The notes beneath the pieces were generated by a model. That model saw only the letters and a program-made list of their open reading frames with translations, searched no databases and was not told the origin of the DNA. A program made the position numbers and the translations under genes. A stretch of 64,000 nt of DNA from [Clostridium] citroniae WAL-17108. Its GTDB lineage: Bacteria > Bacillota > Clostridia > Lachnospirales > Lachnospiraceae. This document shows positions 26,101-35,561 of this stretch, one piece after another (the first letter of the stretch is position 1; each line of letters opens with the position of its first letter). Location: the NCBI RefSeq assembly GCF_000233455.1, contig NZ_JH376421.1:516073-580072 (forward strand), read 5' to 3'.

Positions 26101-29100
26101 TACTGCGCTGGAGATAAAACGGGGTGTTGAAGGTCTCATACATAAACTGCTGGATATATTCTTTGTTGATCCAGGTAGCGCCCAGACGCACCTCGATCTC
26201 CGACGCATCCAGGTCTTTGGGCTGGGCGGCGGTAAGAGCTTCCACATTGACTGCAAAAGAAGAGTCCTGCTGTGCCGCCCGCTGCGCCTGACGCAGTTTG
26301 CGGCGTACATTGCCGGAAAGGTATTCATCAGCAGTCACATAATGGGGCGATCCGTCCTGTTCCAGCTGTCCTGGTACACGGAAGATCACACCTTGCAGTT
26401 CTCCCTCCAGTTCTTCTTTTGTTTTTCCGCTAAGCCGACTCATATAGCTCATATCTACGCAGGCTTTTTCCGAGATGGACACCGCCAGTGCTTCGCTTGC
26501 TGTATCCACAGTAGCCACTGCCTGATGGGGCTTGATGGTCCGTTTGGTGAACATATCCGCCTTGCGCTCCAGCTTTCCGTCCTCGTCGATAACTTCCAGC
26601 GCACAGAGCAGGTAATAGGAAGAATCATCTGCATAGGCCAGCCGATTTGCACGGTCGTTGATGAGACCGTATTTGGCAGAAAAGCTATCATAGAGCCGGT
26701 TCAGTTCCGCCTGTTTTTGGGTAATGGTGCTGTCTGGAACCGCTGCATCCATCTGAAGGTCGATCAGTTCCTGCACACAATCACGCAGTCCCACAAGACC
26801 TTTCACGCGGGCTTCGGCGGTGGCGTTGAGGTCAGGGCGCACCATGCGGCTGTTTTCCCGGTAGTACACCTGCCCGTCTACAATGGCATAGGAATAGTTC
26901 TTCACATTTGGGTCGGCAGGAATGGAGGTGTCAATGGCTTCGCCTTCGCCCAGCTCCGGCAGCTCTGCCTCCTGATAAGTGCCATGAATGTACTTCACGG
27001 CATCATGCAGCTGGTCGGAAAGCTCCAGTCCCTCGATAGGATTCACAGTGTAGTCCATACCATGAGCAGTGCTTACCGGCTCCTGTCTGCCCAGCATCAT
27101 TTCCGGGTGGTCGATAAAATACCGGTTGATGGCAAACCCATCCTCCGTTTGTCCGGTCTGAGTCCATTCCGGCACGATGTCCAGCGGACGGTCCCGCTTT
27201 TGGAGAAAGATGATGTCCGATACAACCTCGGCACCGGCATTCTTTTTGAACGCATCATTGGGCAGACGGATAGCTCCCATCAGCTCAGCACGCTGGGCAA
27301 GATAGCGGCGCACGGTGGAATCCTTGGCGTCCATGGTATATCGGGAGGTCACAAAAGCTACCACGCCGCCGGGACGCACCTGATCCAGTGCTTTGGCGAA
27401 AAAGTAGTTATGAATACTGAAATTCAGCTTGTTATAGGCTTTGTCGTTGACCTGATACTGACCGAAAGGTACATTGCCGATGGCAAGGTCAAAGAAGTCA
27501 CGCCTGTCGGTGGTCTCAAAGCCGCCTACTGTGATGTCCGCCTTGGGATAGAGCTGCTTTGCGATGCGCCCGGAAACCGGGTCCAGCTCCACGCCGTACA
27601 GACGGCTGTTTCGCATTTCCTCCGGCAGCATACCGAAGAAATTGCCCACACCCATAGACGGCTCCAGAATATTTCCGGTCTCAAAGCCCATGCGCCCCAC
27701 CGCTTCATAGATTGCCTGGATAACCGTAGGGCTGGTGTAATGGGCATTGAGGATAGAGCTTCTGGCGGCGGCATATTCCTCCGGGGTCAGCAGCTCTTTC
27801 AGCTGGGTATACTCGGAAGCCCATGCCGGTTTCTCTGGGTCAAAAGCATCAGGAATACCGCCCCAGCCCACATAACGGGAAAGAATCTCCTGTTGTTCGG
27901 GACTTGCCTGCTGTCCGGCAGATTCCAGCTCTTTCAGCAAACGAATAGCATTAACATTTGCCTGGAACTTGGCTTTTGGACCGCCTTCGCCCAAATGCTC
28001 ATCGGTAATGCGGAAGTTCTGTGCATTGCGGCGCAGGTTAGCCTTGTATTCCTCATAGGAGGCTTCCTCGGCAGCTTTGGCATTGGGGAAGGTCTGCCAC
28101 TGGCCGTTGACCTGAATGGAAACCGGGTGTTCATCCAACACTTCCTCAAAGGTTTTTTCCGGCTCTGTTACAGGGGCTGGCAGCTCCGGCTCCTCAATAT
28201 GCAACCGTTCCACCACCACATCATAAGGTAGATGGTTCTTATCGCCCGAATAGACGGCCACGGTCTCGGAATGAAAGGCTGGGGATTCGGCAGACGGTTG
28301 GGGCTGTTCTTGTCCAAAGCCATCCAGCTGACGGGCATACATCCCGCGCAGCAAAGGCGCAACCTCATCCCAGCGGAAATACAGCACAGCCAGACGCTTT
28401 TCCTCTGCATCCATGACTTCCAGCTCCATGCCTTGTGCCGTGGTACGGTAATCGGCAATATCGCCGGTCTCCAGATTCAGGGTCTCGATCTCACGGGGAT
28501 AGTTTCTACTCAGCCAGTAGGCGATCTCGCTGTTGCTCCTGCCAGATTGAAGTAGCGTGGAAAGCTGCTGTTTATCTGCTTCATCCATCAGTCCATGGGA
28601 CAATACATCCCGCAAGTCCTGATCTGCCTTGTCCGGGTCAATAGGAAGAAACTCGGTATAGTAAGCATTGCGATGGTCTGCCCGAAGCAGCTGCTCGAAC
28701 TGTTCTTTGCGCTCTGCCCGGTAGATGGGATATACCATCCCGGTGGGCAGAAGCTGTACGGTGTCCTCCCGCAGCTCGGTGATCTGATAGGCGTCATCCT
28801 CGATATACACGGTATCGCTCACGGCATAGACCGGGGCGGCTGGGTCATAGGAGGTTCTTTGCGGAATTGGGCGGCGAACTGCGTCATATTCCTCATCGGA
28901 AATAGCAACTTTGGAAGTCTGCTCTGTCTCAACAGCTGCGATCTGCTCTACATCCGACATTACCTGCTGGATAAATGAGTCATTGTCCAGTTTTTCCGGG
29001 TCTGCCACCTGTCCATTGACAATCCCTCTTTCCTCCAGGGCTTCCCGGATGGCGATAGGGTCGATATTGTCAAAACGATCCTGTTCTTCTTCGGTATAGA

Positions 29101-31888
29101 ACCGGTCCTCCTGAATCAGCTGGGCAAGCCTGCGCTGTACCTTCGGCCAGGGCAGCTGTGTTTCCTCCGGGCTGCCGGCACGGACAACGAACGGGCTGTT
29201 GCTGCCACCGTATTCCTGAGCCAGCCATGCAGCGGTATCCTTCTCTCTTGCATGGTCTTTCATATAGCGGACGACAGCGTGTTTACTCTCGATATTGCCG
29301 TTCCATGCACAAAGGACAGTATCAATATCTTCCTGAGAAAGAGGGCGCAGAAGCTCATGGAGCTTTGGATAGGTCTCGTCGATCACTTCCCGGTGCAAGC
29401 GCTGGCGGAACTCCGGCACATCCGAATAAAGGCGGATCAGCTCCATATCCTTAGAGCCAAGAACCGCACGGCGCACAGCGGCATTGCCCTCGATGACAGC
29501 ATTTTCACGGTCGGAATGACCGCAGGCATTTCGATATGCCACATCCTCAGATATGGCGGCAGTCACCACAGGCTTATACTGCTCAAACTGCTCCCGAAGG
29601 GTAGGCTTTGGCGTTTCTTCCTCTATCTCCGGCTGCTGGGCTTGAATGGCATCTTCTTCTGCCAGATCCTTTTCAGCCTGGATCTTGTCATACTGCGCTT
29701 GTTCCTGTTCGGTAAGATAGCGGCCTTTCTGGACAAGTGAGGTAATGCGCTTGGAAACCTTTTCCCAGTTCAAGTGAACATCCGGGCAGTCCTGCTTTTT
29801 ATAGTGCAGTCCTTTCCCATCGTGATCTTCGCCGCTGTGTGTTGCGCCGGACAGGGCATGAGAGCGTCCGCCAATGCCATACTCGTCTTTAAGGAATCTC
29901 ACTTTTTCCTTATCCGTATGGTTTTCCATGAAGAACGCATAGATACGGCCTTTTCCTCCGGCAAAACTGCTGCCGCCGGTCATGGCGGTGTCGATCTCAT
30001 CCTCTGTAATGAAATGCTGGACGGTTGGCACTTGGGAAAGGTCCGAAGAAAAAGTCCTGCGGGGCAGGTCAAGGTCTTTCAGGTTCTCCCAGATTTCCCT
30101 TGGCCTATGGTAATGAAAGCGCAACAGGTCACGGTCCTGCTGATAGGCAGTCCAGAAGGCGGCGTATTCTTCCTTGAGTGTCTGGCGGAAAGCCGGGTCA
30201 TTCAACTGCTCCGTCAGGCGGCGGGTCTCCTCCGGGAACCCATTGCCTCTGATTTCTGACAGGCAAGACAAATATCCTGCTTCTCTGGCTTCCTCGCTGA
30301 AATCGTGGTACAGATACCAGAGCTTTTCTGCAAGGAGGGAGCGTTCATAGCCTGCCGCTTCTGCAAGCTCCACATTGGAGGCAAACTGGCCGCTCTCCAA
30401 AAGCTCCCCGATACGCTCTGCGGCGCTCTCCCAGGAAATGACCTGGGCAGACCTGTCATAACGGACAGACTTCCCATGGGAAAGATGGATACCATCCTCG
30501 GCATACCATGCGCTCACACTGCCAAGGCCATTGCCGCCGTGGTACAGCGTTTTCAGTATCTCGGAAATCTCAGCGGTGGTTTTCTGCTTTTCAAAGGCTG
30601 CAACCACACGCTCCCTTTGACGGTCTGTATTGCCGCCCAAACGCAGCACATGGTCGATGTCATTTTGGGCAAAAGAAAAAGCAGAGGATGTATGCGCTAC
30701 ATTCTCTGCTTCATCTATGGATTGGATCTGTTCCGCTTCGGAGAGGAACAGGTTTAGAGTCAGCTGTTGATAAGCTCCGCCATCAGGATTTCCTCGGCCT
30801 GGGCTTTGCAGTTGTTCATCAGCCCCACCCACTTCATGGGATCGCTGGCTTTCAGTTCCTCGGTGGCTCCCGCTTCCTTCGCCAGCTGGGGCATCATCTG
30901 CTCCAGTCTGCTCTGGGCGGTCTCGTCGATCTCCAGAAGGTGCGGGTACAGCTTCTCGCTCAGCAACATCTGGTTGTAGAGGATGGGACGATGTTCTTTC
31001 AGGTAAGTTTTCCTCATCCTTCCGTACTTGCCCAGGGGTTTCTCCGGCTGCTGGCTCAGCTTCAGGTCGGGAATCAGATAGTCTCCGTTCTGGATATAGG
31101 TCATGGGATTGTTCATCTTGTTTGCTCCTTTCTTGGTTGGCTTCGCGCTCTGCATTTCGGACGGTAACGCCGATCTGCCGCAGCACCTGCTGGTTGATCT
31201 GGCTGACCGCTGTTCCCAGCGCCCCGATGGTGGACGGGGTATTGAAATCAAAGATTGCCATGAAATCTTCGTGGTCGAAGTAGCGTTCCGGCTCCAGTCC
31301 GCAGCGGGACATCAAAGCGTAAGTGATGCTGACGGTGGCTGCTGCCTTGAACTGTACTCCGATGTTAAACTCATCATATTCCTCCAAAAAGGAACCGTCA
31401 ACGATATAAAAGAAGTCCTGCTGATGCTCCGTCCAGTATTCCTCAGCCAGTTTTCCGGCTACCTCGGTGAGCTGTCCGGCAAGGTCATCACCGGAAACAT
31501 CATAGGTGCGCTCAAGCATGACCTGCACCGAATCCAAATGGCGCTCCTCCAGCTGCCACAGCCAGGGAGTGCGGGAATGTTCACGGGTTCCGGTGTCGGA
31601 AATATCAAAAACATAGCGCAGGCGGGGTCTGTCCCCGGAATCGTCCACCAGAGCGATCCCCTTGGAGCCGCGTCTTACATACCGGCCCATCTTTTCATTC
31701 CACAAATCGTATTCTGCGCAGGCGGTGGCGTCCGGTCGCTGGGCGTAGATCATCAGCTGCTCATGGAACGGGTACTTGTAAAGACGGGAAGCAGTGGTGA
31801 GAAACCCTGCCCATTCCTGCCAGCTCCCCGTGAGCTGTGTTGCCACCTTGTCCGCCATCTGTGCATATAGTTCAGCTTTGGTTGGCAT
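23105..31888 (-). CDS. Giant ICE protein: ArdC-like N-terminus, DNA methylase and SNF2-type helicase
   Basis: 2927 residues. An ArdC-N-like segment (about 1-110) precedes a Ser/Pro/Glu-rich linker (250-380). A long unassigned middle follows. Then comes an N6-methylase domain with motif I E-P-S-M-G-V-G-N-F-F-G (about 1406) and G-N-V-P-F-G (about 1465), and a helicase with Walker A A-H-E-V-G-A-G-K-T (about 2080), F-V-D-E-A-H-N (about 2243) and Q-R-K-G-R-I-E-R-Q-G (about 2603). It is a standard giant of Tn1549-like ICEs, thought to help DNA processing or evade host restriction. The linker DNA also encodes TnpV in another frame (30760-31116). Confidence 0.85.
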   Translation of the reverse strand: MPTKAELYAQMADKVATQLTGSWQEWAGFLTTASRLYKYPFHEQLMIYAQRPDATACAEYDLWNEKMGRYVRRGSKGIALVDDSGDRPRLRYVFDISDTGTREHSRTPWLWQLEERHLDSVQVMLERTYDVSGDDLAGQLTEVAGKLAEEYWTEHQQDFFYIVDGSFLEEYDEFNIGVQFKAAATVSITYALMSRCGLEPERYFDHEDFMAIFDFNTPSTIGALGTAVSQINQQVLRQIGVTVRNAEREANQERSKQDEQSHDLYPERRLSDSRPEAEPAAGETPGQVRKDEENLPERTSSHPLQPDVAEREAVPAPSGDRRDRPEQTGADDAPAGEGSGSHRGTESQRSHEVGGADEQLQSPGRGNPDGGAYQQLTLNLFLSEAEQIQSIDEAENVAHTSSAFSFAQNDIDHVLRLGGNTDRQRERVVAAFEKQKTTAEISEILKTLYHGGNGLGSVSAWYAEDGIHLSHGKSVRYDRSAQVISWESAAERIGELLESGQFASNVELAEAAGYERSLLAEKLWYLYHDFSEEAREAGYLSCLSEIRGNGFPEETRRLTEQLNDPAFRQTLKEEYAAFWTAYQQDRDLLRFHYHRPREIWENLKDLDLPRRTFSSDLSQVPTVQHFITEDEIDTAMTGGSSFAGGKGRIYAFFMENHTDKEKVRFLKDEYGIGGRSHALSGATHSGEDHDGKGLHYKKQDCPDVHLNWEKVSKRITSLVQKGRYLTEQEQAQYDKIQAEKDLAEEDAIQAQQPEIEEETPKPTLREQFEQYKPVVTAAISEDVAYRNACGHSDRENAVIEGNAAVRRAVLGSKDMELIRLYSDVPEFRQRLHREVIDETYPKLHELLRPLSQEDIDTVLCAWNGNIESKHAVVRYMKDHAREKDTAAWLAQEYGGSNSPFVVRAGSPEETQLPWPKVQRRLAQLIQEDRFYTEEEQDRFDNIDPIAIREALEERGIVNGQVADPEKLDNDSFIQQVMSDVEQIAAVETEQTSKVAISDEEYDAVRRPIPQRTSYDPAAPVYAVSDTVYIEDDAYQITELREDTVQLLPTGMVYPIYRAERKEQFEQLLRADHRNAYYTEFLPIDPDKADQDLRDVLSHGLMDEADKQQLSTLLQSGRSNSEIAYWLSRNYPREIETLNLETGDIADYRTTAQGMELEVMDAEEKRLAVLYFRWDEVAPLLRGMYARQLDGFGQEQPQPSAESPAFHSETVAVYSGDKNHLPYDVVVERLHIEEPELPAPVTEPEKTFEEVLDEHPVSIQVNGQWQTFPNAKAAEEASYEEYKANLRRNAQNFRITDEHLGEGGPKAKFQANVNAIRLLKELESAGQQASPEQQEILSRYVGWGGIPDAFDPEKPAWASEYTQLKELLTPEEYAAARSSILNAHYTSPTVIQAIYEAVGRMGFETGNILEPSMGVGNFFGMLPEEMRNSRLYGVELDPVSGRIAKQLYPKADITVGGFETTDRRDFFDLAIGNVPFGQYQVNDKAYNKLNFSIHNYFFAKALDQVRPGGVVAFVTSRYTMDAKDSTVRRYLAQRAELMGAIRLPNDAFKKNAGAEVVSDIIFLQKRDRPLDIVPEWTQTGQTEDGFAINRYFIDHPEMMLGRQEPVSTAHGMDYTVNPIEGLELSDQLHDAVKYIHGTYQEAELPELGEGEAIDTSIPADPNVKNYSYAIVDGQVYYRENSRMVRPDLNATAEARVKGLVGLRDCVQELIDLQMDAAVPDSTITQKQAELNRLYDSFSAKYGLINDRANRLAYADDSSYYLLCALEVIDEDGKLERKADMFTKRTIKPHQAVATVDTASEALAVSISEKACVDMSYMSRLSGKTKEELEGELQGVIFRVPGQLEQDGSPHYVTADEYLSGNVRRKLRQAQRAAQQDSSFAVNVEALTAAQPKDLDASEIEVRLGATWINKEYIQQFMYETFNTPFYLQRSIEVNYSSFTAEWQIKGKSSVSYNDVAAYTTYGTSRANAYKILEDSLNLRDVRIYDTIEDADGKERRVLNAKETTLAAQKQQAIREAFKDWIWKDPERRQTLVRQYNEEMNSTRPREYDGSHITFGGMNPAITLREHQKSAIAHVLYGGNTLLAHEVGAGKTFEMVAAAMEAKRLGLCQKSLFVVPNHLTEQWASEFLRLYPSANILVTTKKDFETHNRKKFCARIATGDYDAIIMGHSQFERIPISRERQERLLYEQIDEITEGIAEVQASGGERFTVKQLERTKKSLEARLEKLQAEGRKDDVVTFEQLGVDRLFVDEAHNYKNLFLYTKMRNVAGLSTSDAQKSSDMFAKCRYMDEITGNRGVIFATGTPVSNSMTELYTMQRYLQYERLQELNMTHFDCWASRFGETVTALELAPEGTGYRARTRFSKFFNLPELMNLFKEVADIKTADQLNLPTPEVEYHNIVAQPTEHQQEMVKALSERASQVHSGSVDPSEDNMLKITSDGRKLGLDQRIVNQMLPDEPGTKVNQCVENIMQIWRDGEADKLTQLVFCDISTPQAKAPASKAAKTLDNPLLHALEGAVPLPEQEPAFTVYDDIRQKLIVQGMPADQIAFIHEANTEVRKKELFSKVRTGQVRVLMGSTAKMGAGTNVQDRLVALHDLDCPWRPGDLAQRKGRIERQGNQNPLVHVYRYVTEGTFDAYLWQTVENKQKFISQIMTSKSPVRSCDDVDETALSFAEIKALCAGDPRIKERMDLDVEVSRLKLMKADHQSKQYRLEDQLLKYFPEEIEKHKGFIKGFESDLEVLAAHPHPEDGFAGMEIRGDLLTDKENAGAALLDACKEVKTSDPVQIGSYRGYAMSVEFSAWKQEYTLLLKGQMTHRATLGTDPRGNLTRIDNALAQMPQRLEAAKAQLDNLCQQQAAAKEEVGKPFLYEEELRSKNARLVELDTLLNIDGKGPAHDEAVVAKSTRPSVLDHLKRPVPPRSTDKKPKQHEEVR
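30760..31116 (-). CDS. tnpV: TnpV-family protein, nested in another frame of the helicase gene
   Basis: 118 residues, lying entirely inside the helicase ORF on the same strand but in a different frame. The ATG at 31116 has a strong AAAGGAGC site. The sequence (M-T-Y-I-Q-N-G-D-Y-L-I-P-D-L, G-K-Y-G-R-M-R-K-T-Y-L-K-E-H, then D-P-M-K-W-V-G-L-M-N-N) matches transposon-encoded TnpV proteins of clostridial elements. The overlapping helicase frame is a low-complexity R/E/S/P linker, which suggests that TnpV is the constrained frame here. Confidence 0.75.
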   Translation of the reverse strand: MNNPMTYIQNGDYLIPDLKLSQQPEKPLGKYGRMRKTYLKEHRPILYNQMLLSEKLYPHLLEIDETAQSRLEQMMPQLAKEAGATEELKASDPMKWVGLMNNCKAQAEEILMAELINS

Positions 31889-31917
31889 GGTGTTCTGTCC
31901 TCCTTTCAGTTTTGGGG

Positions 31918-31947
31918 TAAAAAGGCGGGGTGGCAGATCGCCACCCC
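31918..31947 (-). terminator. Terminator between the TTA gene and the helicase gene
   Basis: GGGGTGGC (31927-31934) pairs perfectly with GCCACCCC (31940-31947) over a 5-base loop; on the minus strand the stem is followed by GCCTTTTTACC. It would limit read-through into the giant helicase gene. Confidence 0.7.
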
Positions 31948-31966
31948 ATCCCTGCGGTTATGTTGT

Positions 31967-32182
31967 TTACTGGTCAAAATCCGGGTACAGCTCCAGTTCG
32001 GCAAACTTCTCATCAGTCATCGCACAGAGCTTCGTAAGAGCGCTGTCGGTCAATTCCCTCAGTTCCGTTTCCTCCGGCGAAAGTTCGCCGCGCATCTCGG
32101 TCAGAGCCTCCATCAGCCCGGTGCGGCTGCCGGTGTTGTAAATGCACATCAGGTTCATTTCTTCAAAAGTAAAGTTTCCCAT
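31967..32182 (-). CDS. Transposon-transfer assisting (TTA) family protein
   Basis: 71 residues, start with AAAGGGAG. An acidic helical protein with F-T-F-E-E-M-N-L-M-C-I-Y-N-T-G-S-R at the N-terminus and L-T-D-S-A-L-T-K-L-C-A-M-T-D-E-K-F in the second half, matching the small TTA proteins found in Tn1549-like ICEs. It directly follows the CHC2/ArdC gene. Mechanism unknown. Confidence 0.75.
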   Translation of the reverse strand: MGNFTFEEMNLMCIYNTGSRTGLMEALTEMRGELSPEETELRELTDSALTKLCAMTDEKFAELELYPDFDQ

Positions 32183-32183
32183 A

Positions 32184-35100
32184 TCAAATCTCCCTTTCTG
32201 CGCTCTTTTTAGGCGCTGTCTTTTTGTGTTCCGTCCGGGGCTGGCTTTTCAGCTGCTCCATGACGGACTTTTTCTTGTCCCGTTCCTCCCGGTGGACAGC
32301 TTCCGCTAAATCCATGAGAGAGATTGGCTGGCCGCTGCGGGCCTGCTGTTCCAGCTGCGCCACGGTCGGCTCTTTTGGGCCGTTGTTGATGATGCCGTCG
32401 ATCATGCCGTAGTCATCCTCCAGCATCATTTCCGCATTTTTCAGCGGATTGTCCGGCAGGAATCCGGGAATCTCGGTGAAACCAACGCTGTCGCAGTAAT
32501 GACAGGATACCTTACCGTCCTGCTTGATCGCAACGATGTCGCTGACGCTCATAGAAGGATGGTGGTAGTCTGCCGGATGATCGTTGTTGAACTGATTATA
32601 AAGCTGTTCAACAGCAGCCTGCGGAGAATTGCAGGGTTCCAACGGCGCAGTATAGACCAGATCATAGTTTTCACGCTTTACTGCTTGCCCGATGGATCGG
32701 AGCCAGTCCATCCCTTCATAGCGAATGTCACGCAATTCATCGGTATGCTTTACCTGATAGATGGCAAAGCAATCTCTATTCTGGGAGAGAAATGCCTGTT
32801 CTCGTTCCTGCTGATGTTCCTGACGCTCCATGACCTTTTCATGGAACTGAGGGCTTTTCTCCCATTCCTCACGGTCCACACCGCAAAGACCGCCATGCTC
32901 CATGATCTCCTGTGGGTCAAACACCATGCTCTCCGTATTGTCCTCATGCAGCACATAGACAGTCAAACCGGCGGCATCCAGTTCCAGCGCCCGTTCTCTG
33001 GTAACAGGGAGCATCCCATCATAGGAGTAGCCGTATTTCAGCATATCCGGTGTGGAGACCTGCTCATCCGGCATGGGGTATTCATCCAGCGCCTGCTCCT
33101 GTGCCTCCGGCAGCTGGGAAGAAGCAGTCATCTGACTGACCTCTGCCTGCATCTGCTGATAGGCCGCTTCCTGCAAGGTCTCGATCATGGACAACGGTGC
33201 GTATTTTACCGAGTCTTTGCCCAAATCGTTGTCATCACAAATCTGGAGAACTGCCTTCATGCGGGAAAGTTCCGGCATATCCAGCTGACCGCCATCCATC
33301 TCTTTCATGGACGCAGCATCGTAAAGGGTGTAGTCCCATCCGCTGTCACAGGGCTGGATATGAAGATAGGTGGCATCGTCGATCAGAAACAAAGCCTCCT
33401 GCTGGTTGGCGTCCGCCCCCAGCACCTCCATTTCCGGCATGGCCGCAGCCAGTTCCTTTACCGCTTTCTGTACCAGCGGATTGTCACGATAATAGTCGAT
33501 TGCCTGGATGGTGTCCAGGTCAATGGTATGGCCGGTCAAAATCGGAAAAGGTCCTTCATAATCGCTTCCGTCTTTCAGCTCAAAACCAATGCCCTTGATC
33601 CCATTCATTCGCTCTGCCGGAATCTCCTGATAAATGCGTACAGCTTCCTCCAAAGACAGGTTATCGTGGTATTCTCCGAGGTTTGGAAACTCCATGCACT
33701 CTGCTACATAGTAGGTTAGATTGCCGGTCGGCTGCTCTATCGGGGCGGTTTCCGGCTCTGCCTTTGCATGGGGATCAATCCCACGCTCTTTGCATATTTC
33801 CTTATAGTGGCGCTCAATGTCAGAGATCAAAGTGCCGGAGGTTTTGTTGATGGTCTCCAAACTGGCTCTCAGTTCTTTCAGTTCCTTGCCCTGACTCCAG
33901 CTTGCAATATAGCCGAAGCTGTTTTCTCCGGTCTCGATGCCAAAATATTTGCAGACTGCGTAGGAGATGCTTTCAGCCTCCACTTCCTCCGTGTGGCGGT
34001 CTTTCCTCTGTTCTTGCAAAAACTGGGCGAGGGTAGAAAAGCCGCCAACAAAATTCAGCCCTTCTTCCTCGGTCAGCATCAGGCGTCCATCTTCCGCCAG
34101 CTCCAACGGCTCTGTCAGCAGAACGGAACCTGCATGGTTTACAACCACTTGTTCTTCTACACAGACCGGCTCTCCGGGGTCGTAGTCAGAACCGCGCAGG
34201 TCATAGCAATAAACGCCCTCCGGCAGATTATCACGGGCAATCCGCCCATTGGAGAACAGACCGGGTTTATCAAACAGCTCGATCTCCTGATATTGCTCGT
34301 CATTGGCAATCTGAATCTTTTTCTGATTGTGGAGCTTGCTGTGGGCAATCTCGTGTACTGTGGCCGAAACCGTCTGCACCTCACTCATGCCCTGACGAAT
34401 GGCGATTTTCTGATGATCGGCAGAAAAATAGCCGTCCGTATCGGCGGCCATTGCTTCAAAAGTGATCGGCACCGGTGCGCTGCGGCGCAGAGCCTCCATG
34501 AATGCCTCATAATTTGGCACATTGCCGGAAAGGGAGGAAGCAAGCTCCGGCAAAGGTTTCCCATCAGTCTGGCTCACATCAAAGACCTTGACCGGGCGAA
34601 ACATGGGGATCTCGATTTCTTTTTCCTCTGTGATGATCTTTCCGTCTTTATCCAGAATCGGAGCCTTGGTATCCGGGTCCAGTTTCTGCTCCTCGATTTT
34701 CTTCTTGTACGGTGTGGGGGCGATGATGGTAATGCCATGTTCTCCCTTTTTAACATGACGCTCAAACTGGTCTTTCCACTTATTGTATCCGGCTACCAAA
34801 GTGGCGTCCGGCTTCTGCATATAGATGAGCATGGTGTTGTTTACCGAATAGCGGTGGAAGCGGGACATGACGGACAGATAGCGCATATACTTTTCACTCT
34901 CAAACAGTTCTTTGATGCCCTGCTCGATGCCATCTGTGATTTCCCTTAGCCGCTCTCGGTTGGTGGGTTTGTTCTCAGCCATGATTTTCAATCTCCTTTC
35001 CAAGTGTGTGATTTCTGCTGTGTGTTCTGCAATCCATGCCCTTTGTTCTTCTTCACTTTCATACAGAAAAAGGTCCAGCAGGTACTCTACATAGATTTTT

Positions 35101-35555
35101 TTCTGGATTGCTTCCACAAAACGGGGGTGCGGTTCTTCCTCCAGTGTCCGGGGAGAATTGTCGGCCTCCCATTTTTTCAGCAGATAGTAGTAATCGGACA
35201 GTACGCGATAACACCGCTGCCGGTCCTCCCGAAACTTTTGTGCCTCGGTTTTCTGCCGGACATATCTCCTGCGGGGAGGGGCCTGACTGTCATAGATCAG
35301 GCCAAAGTCCTGTGCCAGTTTCTCCGCCGCTTCTTTTGAGGAGAGGTCAAAGAGCTTTGCGGTAAAGTCGATCACATCCCCATCTTCACCGCAGCCAAAG
35401 CAGTGGAACCGCTGGTCTACCTTCATGCTTGGGTTCTTATCATCGTGAAAGGGACAGCAGGCCATGCCATTTCGTTTGACCTCGATCCCATAAAACGCTG
35501 CCGCATCTCTGGTGCTGACCGACTGCTTGACTGCTTCAAATACATTCTCTGTCAT
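32184..35555 (-). CDS. CHC2 zinc-finger / ArdC-like zincin / YodL-like fusion protein
   Basis: 1123 residues. The first 90 form a DnaG-type CHC2 zinc finger (C-C-P-F-H-D-D-K-N-P-S, then F-H-C-F-G-C-G-E-D-G-D). From about 192 an ArdC-like part begins (Y-S-V-N-N-T-M-L-I-Y-M-Q, later H-E-I-A-H, an HExxH metallopeptidase motif). The C-terminus has DUF4316/YodL-like repeats (F-A-I-Y-Q-V-K-H-T-D-E-L-R). An internal ATG at 34982 has its own AAAGGAG site, so a 932-residue form lacking the zinc finger is likely made as well. In many ICEs these are separate genes. Probable roles are primer or single-strand DNA handling and protection of incoming DNA. Confidence 0.8.
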   Translation of the reverse strand: MTENVFEAVKQSVSTRDAAAFYGIEVKRNGMACCPFHDDKNPSMKVDQRFHCFGCGEDGDVIDFTAKLFDLSSKEAAEKLAQDFGLIYDSQAPPRRRYVRQKTEAQKFREDRQRCYRVLSDYYYLLKKWEADNSPRTLEEEPHPRFVEAIQKKIYVEYLLDLFLYESEEEQRAWIAEHTAEITHLERRLKIMAENKPTNRERLREITDGIEQGIKELFESEKYMRYLSVMSRFHRYSVNNTMLIYMQKPDATLVAGYNKWKDQFERHVKKGEHGITIIAPTPYKKKIEEQKLDPDTKAPILDKDGKIITEEKEIEIPMFRPVKVFDVSQTDGKPLPELASSLSGNVPNYEAFMEALRRSAPVPITFEAMAADTDGYFSADHQKIAIRQGMSEVQTVSATVHEIAHSKLHNQKKIQIANDEQYQEIELFDKPGLFSNGRIARDNLPEGVYCYDLRGSDYDPGEPVCVEEQVVVNHAGSVLLTEPLELAEDGRLMLTEEEGLNFVGGFSTLAQFLQEQRKDRHTEEVEAESISYAVCKYFGIETGENSFGYIASWSQGKELKELRASLETINKTSGTLISDIERHYKEICKERGIDPHAKAEPETAPIEQPTGNLTYYVAECMEFPNLGEYHDNLSLEEAVRIYQEIPAERMNGIKGIGFELKDGSDYEGPFPILTGHTIDLDTIQAIDYYRDNPLVQKAVKELAAAMPEMEVLGADANQQEALFLIDDATYLHIQPCDSGWDYTLYDAASMKEMDGGQLDMPELSRMKAVLQICDDNDLGKDSVKYAPLSMIETLQEAAYQQMQAEVSQMTASSQLPEAQEQALDEYPMPDEQVSTPDMLKYGYSYDGMLPVTRERALELDAAGLTVYVLHEDNTESMVFDPQEIMEHGGLCGVDREEWEKSPQFHEKVMERQEHQQEREQAFLSQNRDCFAIYQVKHTDELRDIRYEGMDWLRSIGQAVKRENYDLVYTAPLEPCNSPQAAVEQLYNQFNNDHPADYHHPSMSVSDIVAIKQDGKVSCHYCDSVGFTEIPGFLPDNPLKNAEMMLEDDYGMIDGIINNGPKEPTVAQLEQQARSGQPISLMDLAEAVHREERDKKKSVMEQLKSQPRTEHKKTAPKKSAEREI

Positions 35556-35561
35556 GTGCCT

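Noticed and set aside
26342-28231. 629-codon plus-strand frame opposite the helicase gene
   Set aside because: Also a shadow of the giant gene; the minus-strand product has clear methylase motifs in this span.
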